NCBI RefSeq assembly: GCF_025602895.1
Contig: NW_026516218.1
Span: forward strand, 186,001 to 250,000
DNA from: Polychytrium aggregatum
Lineage: Eukaryota > Chytridiomycota > Chytridiomycetes > Polychytriales
DNA length: 64,000 nt
Reading direction: 5' to 3'
Positions 20,635 through 31,590 of the stretch are shown in pieces. Position 1 is the stretch's first letter. The number at the start of each line of letters is the position of its first letter. The position numbers were made by a program, and so were the translations under genes. The notes under the pieces are model-generated. The model did no database searches. It saw only the letters and a program-made list of their open reading frames with translations, and was not told where the DNA came from.

Positions 20635-21573
20635 CTATTTGCTGTGCTGACTGTTCCATACCTTCTGGATGCCATAGACGTTGTTGCGGAAGGTCACCAC
20701 AAGAATGCGAGGGTTCGGCGTGGGCTGCTGTCGGAGGCTGGTCTGCAGCTCCTTGGCAGCTTTTGTAACTGCATCGACGACAGCCAGGGTCCCGTCGCCG
20801 ACCAAGCCTTGGTAGTAGATCGGACACCAGCGCTGGACCAGCTGCATCTGGTCAAACGTGACCCTCGGGGCAAAGATTTGATCGAGGAGCGACAGCTGCA
20901 GCTTTTTCGAGGCTTCGTCGCCCAGCCGCAAGTTGGCAGCGAACTTGAGGAAGAAGGCCGGCCCGCCTTCGCTGGCTGCCTTCTGGATCAACGAGCGAGA
21001 GACCTTGCGGAGGGCGCCTGCTTCTGCCGGAACAGAGCACATCAGTGGCTCGATCGCCACTTGCCGATAGACTGCATTCTGCGTGAGGGCTTCGTTGACG
21101 GCAATCATAGAGTCCATTCCCAGTCTGATTCCATGCACAGAGAGCATTCGGAAGGTATTCGAGTCCAGGCGAGTCTTGAGCGACTGGCCAGGCCCGGTGT
21201 TCGTGTGCTGGATCACATCCGCAGGACGCTCAGGCAGGCGCGAGAGCAAAGCAAGCTGGGTCTTGAGCCCTTCGGCAGTCTGCCGTTGCTTGTATTCCGG
21301 AGCGAAGATGACGATCGACGGAGCAATGCTCCTGACGCAGTCTTGGATGGCAGATCTGTCGCTAAAGATGGAATATTTCGACAGGCCGAGCAGATGAACG
21401 GCGACAGGCGACGCTGATCCCTGAACATAGATAAGTGGCTGGGTGCGAGCATACTGGAGCCACTCTCTGTCGGATCTCTGGATCTTGGGCTTTTGGGTCG
21501 CAAACAGCTCGATGACGGGTGTTTGGCTCCGGACGAGATGCTTGGAGAGCCACTGCAGCAACCGGGTGGTCAT
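20635..21573 (-). CDS. TraB-domain-like protein with degenerate metal motifs
   Basis: 312 residues from the Met at 21573. Its order of elements follows TraB/PrgY (human TRABD) proteins: IYVQGSASPVAVHLLGLSK, then SDRSAIQDCVRSIAPSIVIF, a helical middle (GMDSMIAVNEALTQ), and a C-terminal PRILVVTFRNNVYGIQKVW corresponding to the usual GxGHxxGI block. The signature GTAH is replaced by GLSK, the ELC after the second strand by APE, and the C-terminal GxxH His is missing, so a catalytic or metal-binding role seems lost. Assignment rests on pattern order, not on a search. Residues 1-35 are basic (LLQWLSKHLVRSQ) and might target mitochondria. Confidence 0.45.
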   Translation of the reverse strand: MTTRLLQWLSKHLVRSQTPVIELFATQKPKIQRSDREWLQYARTQPLIYVQGSASPVAVHLLGLSKYSIFSDRSAIQDCVRSIAPSIVIFAPEYKQRQTAEGLKTQLALLSRLPERPADVIQHTNTGPGQSLKTRLDSNTFRMLSVHGIRLGMDSMIAVNEALTQNAVYRQVAIEPLMCSVPAEAGALRKVSRSLIQKAASEGGPAFFLKFAANLRLGDEASKKLQLSLLDQIFAPRVTFDQMQLVQRWCPIYYQGLVGDGTLAVVDAVTKAAKELQTSLRQQPTPNPRILVVTFRNNVYGIQKVWNSQHSK

Positions 21574-22149
21574 TGGCACGGCGGGTGTGTGATCTCTGAA
21601 CGAATGTGTCGAGAGTGTGCAATCGATATCGTGCGCATGCAGCGAGTATGCGGTCGGTGCTGCAGGTCTGTGGTGAGTGCGTGGCAGATGCAGGCAAGAG
21701 CGGATAGATGGTGCGGATGCTGCGATCGCGGCGAGCTTGGCCGATCTTGAACCTTGGACGAGTGCGGGGCAGGGCAGTTTAGAGCCGACGCTTGTGAAAG
21801 GGAATGTATTGGAAACGGCAGCAGCGACGAGAGAGGCGAAGGCCGACCGTTGGCCACCCAGACAGGCAAGATCAGCGGGCCAAGGCGGGTGGTTGTGAAG
21901 AAATATATAGACATCGAAAAGCGGCAGTCGCCAATGCATCAAATGCAGATCCGGGCGATCGCGCGCAGCTCCGGACGACCTCGTCACTTTGACCCGGCCT
22001 CGTTGGGGTTGGAAAGCTTCGCGAGCTCGGCCCTAGGTCGGAACAAGACACTCAGTCGGCGAGAAAGGCGGCATGATTCTGCATCCACGCCGATCGCAGC
22101 GGCCAGCAGATGCGTTGCTGCAGGTTTGCTGCTGTTCTAGCAAGTCCGG
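21574..22149. other. Spacer upstream of the TraB-like gene
   Basis: About 575 bases holding the promoter of the TraB-like gene and the 3' end of SEM1. No other coding signal recognised. Confidence 0.4.
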
Positions 22150-22530
22150 CCCCTCCACTTGTCCTATGCTCGTGTATCGGGCAGAGTGAATGCGTGAACG
22201 GATGCATACCTCAGCTGCTTGGAGAATGCATCGTCGACATGATCCGAGTCCCAGTTGTCTCTCCAGAGAGCGGGGTCGTCGCGGTCCTCGTGGGCGACAG
22301 TCCAGTCTGCACATCGAACAGGGAGTGTCAATCGCCCGAAGCTCCATCTCGTGTGTGTGCGAGGCAGCGGGCGTGGGCAGCAGAATCGGGGCAGCCAAGA
22401 CAGGGCACCCACCATCGGTCTCAAACTCTTCAAATTCGTCGTCGTCCTCGATCTCGGGCAGCTGAGGCGGCTTGGCCGGGGCCTGCTGCGTCTGCGGCGT
22501 GGGCTGCTGGCTGGGCTTCTGGAAGCTCAT
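22150..22530 (-). CDS. SEM1: SEM1/DSS1, small acidic 26S proteasome lid subunit
   Basis: Starts at 22530 (MSFQKPSQQPTPQ). Exon 1 ends EIEDDDEFEEFETD at a GTGGGT donor near 22415; exon 2 (about 22310-22210) gives DWTVAHEDRDDPALWRDNW and then DDAFSKQLR, ending at a GTATGC donor. The paired acidic motifs (EFEEFE and DxALWxDNWD) with two Trp are diagnostic of DSS1/Sem1, an intrinsically disordered protein of the proteasome lid, TREX-2 and BRCA2-type complexes. The tiny C-terminal exon is not resolved, so the 3' end is approximate. Confidence 0.88.
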
Positions 22531-23222
22531 TGCGGAGACATGCCGGATGAAATTGATGGTGCAAGTCAACCGAACTGGACCGATTGCGAGTGGACGAGGA
22601 CTGCGCATCTCGGATCGAGTGCGGATCGAGTGCGGATCGAATGAGGATCGAATGACACACACACAAGCAGCACCGCCACTCCCGAGACACAGCCCCGGTT
22701 CGATCCGCGCGTCTCCCACTGGATCGCCACACGCACACACACACAACGCCACACTCGCCCTTTGTCCGTCTCAACTTTCCTGTCGATGACTCAATCTGCT
22801 TTCGCTGTCATCCGCCGAAAGATATAGCTGCTCTCCTGGCCCGCCTCGGCGTCGCTTCCTGCACTCTGTCGCTGACTTCTCCGGCAGCCTGTTGGCTTTC
22901 GCTTTAGCTCATCAGAAGCCCCGCTACTCCTCTCTGCTGGTCTGTGTGCGTAACCTCGGCCGAGGCTCGCTCTCTGCATCGACTCAGCTTCCTGGCGATG
23001 TCCACGCTTGGTCTCTGCTGGTCCGCTGCGCCGTCAATCGGCCCGGTCGCTGAACTGTCAGTCGGTCTGGCTCGCGGGTGCGTCGTCCGGCCTCGGCTCT
23101 CGTTATGACTGACCATCTTCACTCTTTGCTTCAACCTGGCACCTCCAGACTGCTCCGCAACCAGGCAGATCCTCATCGGCCCTTCCCATAAAATCGCCGC
23201 TGCAACCTTGAGCCCCCCGACG
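22531..23222. promoter_or_regulatory. Divergent promoter region between SEM1 and the receptor-like gene
   Basis: About 690 bases. Contains short GTGCGGATCGA direct repeats near 22620-22650, a CA-rich stretch at 22735-22750, and a CATAAAA TATA-like box at 23187-23193, 30 bases before the receptor ATG. Confidence 0.45.
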
Positions 23223-26200
23223 ATGAAGTCCGCCGTCTCCCTTTCGTTGACCTCGCTGGTCGCTCTCCTGCCGCTGGTTTCTGCAGAGGCAAAGTTTTAC
23301 TGCGAAGTACCTGCGGAAAGGTCCCGATACTGCCCGTATCGACCCACCATCTCAACCAACGTCCTGGCCGTCGACAAGTATATTGCAGGTGATGTCTCAA
23401 TCCTGCGCACGAGGGCGGCATCACAGCTACCGACAGAGCGCTGTCCGGCTGCAGGCTGAACAGCTGTGTCTGTCTGTCCCGTGCTGTTCACCCACGGATG
23501 TGCTCATGCTCTTTCCCGACCATCCTACTGCTCGCTGCTTTCAATCTACTGGTACCCCGTCCTTGGTGGAATCCCCATATCTCTCGAATATGTCCGTGCA
23601 TCGGCTTGCTTCGCCCTCGACAGATGTGATCGCGGACGTGGGCTTGAACTTTCCCGGTGCCGAAAAGACGGCGTGCTACAAGTCTCTCATCGATGTCGCC
23701 TGTGTGATCTACTTCCCCCGCTGTGATGACATCACCAAGTTCGTCTTTCGACCATGCGACACCTTCAGGTGCGGCTTGCAGTGTCTTGCTCTGATATGTC
23801 TCCCTGGTGGCACGGAGAGTCCGTGAATGCGGCATCCGACTCGGCCTGTTCCTCGAACTGACGATTTCGGTATGGCGTATAGACAGCGAATGCTGAAGGA
23901 ATGCTATCCACCCAACATGTATCTGGATCCCTCCATACTCAACTACAATTTTGATCTAGAGCTGTTTTCCGCGGACAACGCAACCTGCTCGCCCTACTCC
24001 GAAGACTTGGCTCCTTATGAATACGCCAACCCCGCCACTCTTCCCCTGTGTCCTCCACAAATCCTCCAGAGCCTCACCACCCGGTGCGACACCAGCGAAA
24101 CGGCCAAGCAAGTCCACTATTACATGCCCGAGGTTGCGTGGTCCAAAGGCATCGACGGCTCGGCCGCAGTTCCGAACCCGGAAGAATGCAGCCGCCTCAA
24201 GAACGTCCCACCGTCCCAGCTGGTCAAATGCAGTAAGTGTCTGGGTCCCTCTGTGAAATGCACAGAGTCGGGTGCGGCTACTGAGCCAGTAGGTTCGGCT
24301 GGGCCGACTGGGCAATCATCCGCATCTGCATCTGCATCGCCGGCGTTGCCGGATTCTCTGCCTCTGCCGTTTGTCCGGTGGTCGGCTGTTTTCCACTGGC
24401 ACATCGTCTCAGCCCCGGTTACGACTTTTGCCCAACATAGAATATCCGTCACCCAACGAATATGTCGGCACCATCATCAGATCGTTCACTTTCCCTGATG
24501 ATCAACTGCATATGATGTTCAAGACCGGATGCACTTCCGAGCACGGCAGAGAGATTCCAAACTGCGGGTGAGTCTTCCCAGCGCCCAACAACGCCGGGTC
24601 CGTCGTCCACCGGAACCTGGTCCATGTTGCCAAGTGGCTGTCTTACACAGCCGCACTTTTATTCGTCGCTTTTCTGACGCATTCACATCCTGTTTGCTGC
24701 AGATGGGAGTTCACAGATGACTCGGTCATCTACGTCAGCCGTATTCCTCACGTCGTGGCTTGGCTCTCTGTTGATTTCCGTGTCAATGTAAGTGTGATGT
24801 CCGGCGACGCTCGTTTCCACTCATGGCAGCTTGCCGCAGCTCCGCGGGCCGAGCTTTATGTTGGCCCACGCATCGACTCGCACGTTTATCGCGCATTTGC
24901 TGACTTTGGGCTGTGATTGCTATCCCCCTGTCCGCATTCAGTCCGTGTCTGCAAAGAATCCCGCCGCCATCTTCTCGTTCTCGAGCATTTCCAAGAGCGG
25001 CCCCGAGTCCGGCTTGCGCTTCAGGCTTGACGGTATGCTCCAGCTGGATTATGTCTTCAATCAGTCCTCCCAGCTGGGGTATGCGATTCCGCTTACTCCT
25101 GGCAAGATCCAAACCGCCCGATGGGAGTATCGCTCCCGCAACACCGCCTTTACTGGCGATAAGGCCGCCATCGAGGTGAGAACATGCCGCCACATCGGTG
25201 GAGCTGCAAATGCCGCGTCGCACGATGGATAGGTGGACGATCCGTCTCGTCAAGTGGCTGGCTGTTCGTCGAGCTGGCAAAATCAAATCGTCCAAGCTGT
25301 ATTCCATTTGATCGCCTGGGGCCACTCGACGGCCTCTCCTGATCGCATGGTATTGATGTCACTGCCCCACGGGCGCAACAAATCGCCCAACAGGTCATGG
25401 CCTTTAGTTTTGCCGAGATCGAGTGGGACTTTGGCGTTCCTCATATTCCCGAGTCGAATCCTGCCCCTGGCACATCGCGCTGTCCGCTCGCCAACTTGAG
25501 GAGTGTCGAGACTGGATGCAACGAAGCAAACACTGCCGAGAAGGTGTTTTACTATCTCCCCCCTGCCAACGAAAGCGCCCCGCTGGAGGCCTGTGATCGC
25601 ACTCTGAGCGTCCCGCAGTTCACCAAGACCCCCTGCCGTGAGTATCGATGGATATGCCGTGCTTCATCTCGTAGTGAGCTGTCATCGTAGTGAGCTGTCA
25701 TCGTAGATAGCGCCCGATTTTTGTCTGGTTGTGGCCCGGTTTCTACGTTTCGCGAGAACTCATCGCTTTGTCTATTTCGTATATGGTCAGTATACCCTTC
25801 GTCCCACTTGCCCGCCGGCACGGTCATCCGCAACTTTGACTTTCCCGACGAGCAGCGGGAGCGAATGTTCTCCACCGGCTGCAACTTCCGAAACGGAACC
25901 GCTGTTCCTGACTGCGGGTATACAGCGCGCACATCTCGATCGCATGACTGACTGGGTTGTGAGCCGAATGGAGCTGTGGGCTGGTCGCCTTGCTGAATTG
26001 CCAAGCCTATGCACTGACTGATACGTGTTTGCATAGATGGACATTTACCAATGACAACGTGCAATACAAAAGCACGCACCCTGACGTCGTTGCCTGGCTG
26101 TCGGTTGCTTTCAAGGCCGATGTGAGTCTTGACACTGCTGGCCTGAATGCAACAGCAAAGGAGCGACATGCAGCTTCGGCACTGCAAACTGGGCACGAGA

Positions 26201-27100
26201 ACGGCATCCTTACCAGTGGTCTTGTATGCTGCTTTAGCTTGGTAGCTCGGATTCCCCAGCGATCATCTATGCGTTCAAGAGCATTGCATCCAGCGGCGGC
26301 CAGTCTGGTCTGGTCTTCAAATTGGATGACGCCGTCGAGATGAGCTATGTGAACAATCAGTCCAGCGTCATCGGATACGGCGTTCCCCTGACCAAGGGCA
26401 AGTCGCAGACCGCTCGGTGGGAGTATACTGCCGGGGCCGCAGCCGCTCCCGGAGACATGGTTTCGATCGAGGTAGGCCATACTGTCGCAGGTGCCCTTGG
26501 GCCAGGTGCCCTTGAGCCAGGCGCACAAGATCAGCGGGCTAACTGCGTCTCCATGTGCATTCGGGCGGTCCCAGACCCTGTTCATCCAGTCGTCCGAAGT
26601 CACTTTCAACTGGTCCGCAGTTGTCCCGGCACCCAAGCCCACCAAGGGCACCAGCTTCGAAATCATCACAAACGCCCTGCAGACCGGAAAGACCGGCGGT
26701 GTGTCTATTGGTCTGATCGTTGTGCTTGTCGTCGTTATTGGCGGCACAATTGCAGGACTCTCGATCTTCCTGGTGAGGCGGTTTGGAGGATTTGGAAAGT
26801 CCGAATACCAGGAGCTTTTGAATCCCAAGGGCATCGAGCTGGACAACTTTGACGACGACGACGACGAGGTTAGTGCCTGGCCAAGCTCGCTTTGGTTGCG
26901 GTCGGCTGATCTTGGACATGACACTGACCAAATGCGGCGCACCCTGGCTGCTGCGCTGTTTCGAAACTGCTCCTTAGGAGTTGGAGGCCGGGTTTACATT
27001 CCTGCGCACTGCAAACGACGGTGCACGTCTGAGCGGCGATAGCATTACCCCCATCCGACCAAGCGGCGACAGCGATTCTTTTGTCAACGGGCACGAGTAG
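23223..27100 (+). CDS. Receptor-like type I membrane protein with frizzled-like CRD and two duplicated ectodomain modules
   Basis: Many-exon gene. Exon 1 codes a signal peptide (MKSAVSLSLTSLVALLPLVS) then Cys-rich YCEVPAERSRYCPY. Exon 2 (from ~23622) adds ACYKSLIDVACVIYFPRCDD and FRPCDTF; exon 3 continues MLKECYPPN. The Cys spacing and CxxxFPRC...PC pattern resemble a frizzled-type CRD, with seven Cys seen. Two homologous modules follow: GTIIRSFTFPDDQ/MFKTGCTSEHG/WEFTDD/PHVVAWLSVDFRV (24.4-24.8 kb) and GTVIRNFDFPDEQ/MFSTGCNFRNG/WTFTND/PDVVAWLSVAFKA (25.8-26.1 kb), each with a second half GLxFxLDxxxxxxYVxNQS and TARWEY. One membrane helix (IGLIVVLVVVIGGTIAGLSIF, 26705-26770) and an acidic tail ending FVNGHE (stop 27098-27100). 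Probably a surface receptor or adhesin; ligand unknown. Confidence 0.75.
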
Positions 27101-27802
27101 ATTGATGCATCGCTCGCCCGCGTTCTTCACATGCCTCATGGGGCCGTCCGAGCCCATTCTACGAGTCGCAATCGTAAGCACAGTCGCAGCCGTGTTGGCT
27201 TCAACTTCATGACTCCAACATGCTCTCCTTCCTCTGGGCATTCCCCCTCCCTGCCCAACACCAACATGACGGTGGTTGAGCACAGCCCTTATTGTATGCG
27301 TCGTCGGGGCTACAGGCGCCTTGAATAGATGTATTTGTCGACGTCTGACGTCCTTCATCCACCCCTTCTGAATGCTTGTTCATCGACGAATATCCTTGTG
27401 GGCTTGAGGGAGACACGAGAGGGAGTGCATGTGTCCGCGTTAAGATTGAATCTCTTCAGCAACACCAAGTCGTCAATTGCGCATTTTCATTCGATGCTGT
27501 AGCATCGGCGTGAGAGCGGTCTCGTGACGCATCGCTGTGATCCGTAATCCTTCCATGGGCATCGGATGCAGCGGCTATAGCCACTCTGGTTACGGAAGCC
27601 CAAAGCTGCTCTGTAAGCAACAGGCGACTTCTGAGCACGCGCGGCTGATACTCGAGCCTTGGCCGGCTGCTCCGTGACCACAGGCAAGCTGTTCTCTCGA
27701 TCAGAGCCCCTTTCGTCGCAATCCCACAGCCAGATTCTTCCGTGGCGATGTCGACCGACCAGCCACTTTGGCCGCTACTGAGGGACCTAGTAAGCCAATC
27801 CA
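27101..27802. other. Convergent spacer, no gene seen
   Basis: About 700 bases between the stops of the receptor gene and EXO1. Short open frames are unremarkable. Confidence 0.45.
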
Positions 27803-30800
27803 TTAACCACGAATGAGTGCGATGCAGACGATCGCAGCCCAGGTTCGACTCTCCGTGATCAAGCGAGTGCCGAATGCGGACAACCAAGGAGAGCAAGACG
27901 GACGAGGAGCGGCATCGCCCAACCGCGCTGCATTCTGAACGGGTGGGTGGATTGCCAACGCATCAAAGAAGAACGTACCATTTATCGACACGATGCGTGA
28001 CAACGACACGGGTTTGTAGAGCCCCGCCAGCGACCGGCGCTGAGACTCAGTACTCGCGGGCATGGTGCTGATCGGCGCCGCCGATGGCAGCGACTCGGGC
28101 TGTTGCACCGCGGCTTTGAAGTACTTGGACGCAGTCCCGACCGTGGCCGTCCGACAGCCCTCTGAACCGGCAGGTGCGGGACTCGCCGGCGGAACGGGAG
28201 ATTGAGGGATGTACACGGGATCCGGGTCGCTGCTCGGGTCGTCCACTTGTGTTGCAGATGAGCTGGGATGACTCGGGCCCGTATTCTCCTCCCGCACACT
28301 CGCGATCTGAGGCGAGAATTGAACAGATTCTGGATTGGTGCTGGGAACGAGTTCTTCGTCGAGATCGACGATTGCAGGGTCGGACTCTGTCCCTGACTTT
28401 GCCTCTGATATCGCCTCTGACTGCCTGGGTGCGGATTTCGAGCTTGGAGCTGATGCCAACTCTGACGACGGCTCCGGTGGGCTGTCCGATCCACATTTGG
28501 GGAGGTTGATTGGAATCGGCTGGACGTGGACCAGCGGCGCCACGATCCTCGCAGGTCGGATTGGTGAAAGTGGAATAAAGATCTTGGTGTTGGCCTGGGA
28601 GGGCGATGTCGGACATATCGGGGCAGTGTGCTTGGTCGCTGAGGAAAAGAAGCGACTCTGCTGCGGCGTTTGTTTGGCCGGGGTGAGGTCGGTGCTCTTG
28701 TGCTGTGGTGAAGCATTGATATTGGTGGCGTTTTTCAAGTTTAGGACTTTGAGCGGAGTGCGCTGTTGCTGTGGGCAGGGCGGTGTGGGATTGCATAGGG
28801 CGCCACGCATGGATATAATGGAGTCCACGATGAGATCATCCGATAGAGATCAAGAATGGTCAGACAAGAGATCTTGGAACAATGCGGCGGTGGGAGATGA
28901 AGCGGTCGCCATCACCAGGCGAGTCGGACAGTTGCGCTGTGCGATGTAGAGCTAAAAGCTGAACCGAGGCAGTGGTGCGTACCGGAGGTGTTGTTGTTGA
29001 TGTTGTAGGCGATTTGCTTTGGGCGTTAGGTCTATCCAGGCTCTGGTACACACTTTTGAGTGAGATTTCAACGGAATTCGAAGACAAAGCGGCCCCAGAT
29101 ACAGGACTGGTCTGGTGACCTGTTGCGCAGATCAAAGCAGAGTCGAGTTACAAACTGCAGCAGACATTCATGACAGCAGCCACCCATGACAGACACCCAT
29201 GACACCAAAGCCATCTCGGTGTGCGATCGACAGAGAGTTTTGATCCAGATAGGTGGCCTGGGTGCGATTCGCTCGATGGCACGCATGCTGAACTTACTGT
29301 GGGTTAACGGGCGGTTTTCTTTGGCGACAATGTCTTCAAACGGCTGATGTGTTTCGGGATCCAGCTCGCCCAGAGCAATCCCTCGAGCAATGTCGGCTTG
29401 AACCATGCTGGCAGCGCGCAACCACCATTGATTTTATAGAAGGGAGGCGGAGGGTCAGACAAGGCAATGTCCATGCCAGGGCAATCGCCGGTGGCGGTCA
29501 ATAGACAATGGCTAATGGACAGGGTCCAATGCACAGCGACGATACTCACGGTCCAAGAAAATCCAGGCCCCGCTCCTCTTCCGCCGTCAGTGCTAACGAC
29601 AGAGGTGTCAGATATGCCAGCGAGCGGCTTTCGGGGTCAAACACCCGCTGGTGCAGAAACGTCCACTCGGCTCGACGGAAGGATTCCTCGTAGTTTGGTG
29701 GCAGATCAGGCGCTTTGACGGCTTTGCCCCAGTTGATCCAGCTCTGGATCACTTGGTAAGCATCGCGCTTGTTCTCCAGGAACTTTGCCGCCTTCTGAAG
29801 ACCGATTCCGTGCGGAGACGCGAGATAGTCGCATCCCGACATGATGCACATTTGGCGGAACTTGGAAAAGTTCCACGATTGGGCTGCCAGCGCGGAGACC
29901 CTCATGATGTTGTCTCCGCAAATCTCGATGGCATTTCCGCCTCGATCAAGCTTGGTGATGAGCTGGGTGTTGAGCGACAAGGGTTCTTGCGGTGAGACAT
30001 TGCCTGACATATGCCCGATGCCGGCTTGCATCGAGCGGTTGCATCATCATCGCCATCATCGCCATCATCGCCATCATCGCCATCATCGCCATCATCGCCA
30101 TCATCGCCATCATCGCCATCATCGCCATCATCGCCATCATCGCACGCTCGGCGACATGATCCAGCCAGCGCCACCGCTTCGGCAGTGGATGGACACTGAG
30201 TCCGTGTTGGGGTCGATAGGAATTGACCAGCCCGAGGAGCATGGGCGCCACATACCCGCTTGACACCAAAGACGAGCAAGTCCGAGTCTTCGGAGAGCAC
30301 AGCGTCGACATATCCAGTGCGCTCGAGGTACGCCATTTGCGCATCCGCCTCGTACGGGGCAACCACAAAATTGATCTCTCGGTGCTTGAGTGCCTGTCGA
30401 GTGCACGGAGAGAGGGGCGGCCAGCGTGAGCATCCAGACGAGGCTGTCCAGCTTCGCACCAGAAATCCAGAATCAGAGGCCGTCGGCCCGTCATGGTTTG
30501 GCGCGGCTGCAGCATCCGGTGTCCAAAGCAGTGCCGGAGTTCTCTCACCTTGATGACATGGTAGGCCATGACCGGCGTAATGTTGACCGACCTTTGGAAG
30601 CACTCGATTGCCTCCAGCTTCTTTCCGGCCCGGAGAAGCTGCATGCCCTTTGCTCGTTGTTGGTCGCGGCGTCTTGGTGGTTCGGTGCGGTCGCAGCGGC
30701 CCAGGCGTTAGTCGCTGGAACGGTGCAGGTGCAAGGCATGTGCTGCGGCCTGAATGGGCTCAATGATCGACGCTGTGCTTTCCAGAGACAAGCAGTACTC

Positions 30801-31347
30801 ACTGACGACGCTCTATCTCGGTCGAGCGCTTCATTGGGAGCGGTGCTGCATTCGCATTGAACCACGGATGAGCGGAGTGGGCCAAGGAGCCAACATGGCA
30901 GGGGGAGCTGTGCGGAAACGGGCCGACTGCTACCCATGCCTTCGAAGTACATGCTCTCACCTCCATCAAAGACAATCACGGGCTCAATCTCGTGCTCTTT
31001 CAGGATGTAGACCTGTCTCATGAAAAAGTCCACGTATCTAGGCCCAAGCGATGGCGGCCGAGTCCCGAGGTCAGGATGGAGACTGGATCGGGCCGATTCC
31101 GAAAGGTGGTCCACGCGAGCAAGCAAGCAATCCACAGCATCGTAAAGCAGAGCAGACGGCAGGAGCCCATCCGTCGGCCAACTCACTTGGAAGTCTCATG
31201 GCTCTGCATCAGCTCGAGGGCACACCCGAATGCGGCCCGATGCAGCCAAACGTATCCGTCGACCGCGATTCGGAGGCCTCTGAGCTCGCTCAGATGGATC
31301 TCTCTCCGGATCTCCTTGAGGAACGGCAGCAACCCCTGGATACCCAT
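27803..31347 (-). CDS. EXO1: Exonuclease 1 (RAD2/XPG family 5'-3' exonuclease)
   Basis: Start 31347. Exon 1 (to 31197): [18 protein letters not shown] and [15 protein letters not shown], the XPG-N domain with a metal Asp. Exon 2 (31037-30961): [11 protein letters not shown] and EPVIVFDGG. Exon 3 (to ~30551): [18 protein letters not shown]. Exon 4 (to 30256): [18 protein letters not shown] and [14 protein letters not shown], the XPG-I catalytic core. Exon 5 (29962-29551): [29 protein letters not shown], the helix-hairpin-helix region. Then [19 protein letters not shown] (~29400-29300) and a long disordered tail (28.8-27.8 kb) with QQSRFFSS and TASKYFKA, both like Mlh1-interacting (MIP) peptides. 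Nuclear; mismatch repair and end resection. The final ~50 codons may be read through an intron (GTACGT near 27978). Confidence 0.92.
30045..30143. repeat. 9-bp minisatellite (CATCATCGC) x11 inside an EXO1 intron
   Basis: About 11 nearly perfect copies. The host intron runs from 30255 down to 29963 (GTATGT...CAG, phase 0, 293 nt), joining GVKR to LITKLD; it is far longer than most introns of the window because of this array. Confidence 0.9.
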
Positions 31348-31590
31348 CGGTGGCCGGCAGGGTGAGCGCAGGGAAGCCTGGGAGTGCGGGAGAGAGGGCC
31401 GATCTGAGGCCAGCGGTGCTGATGTTGGTCCGATGCTGATCTGGCGGGTGCTGGCGTGGACTGCCGATGCGCCCTGGAGCCGGACCGAGCCGGATCGAGC
31501 CCGGCCATTTCACATGGGGCATGAGGGGACCTTGGTTGGCCAAGGCAGGCCCGCTCTCCCCCTCCATCCTGCATCTACCGCCCCTGAACA

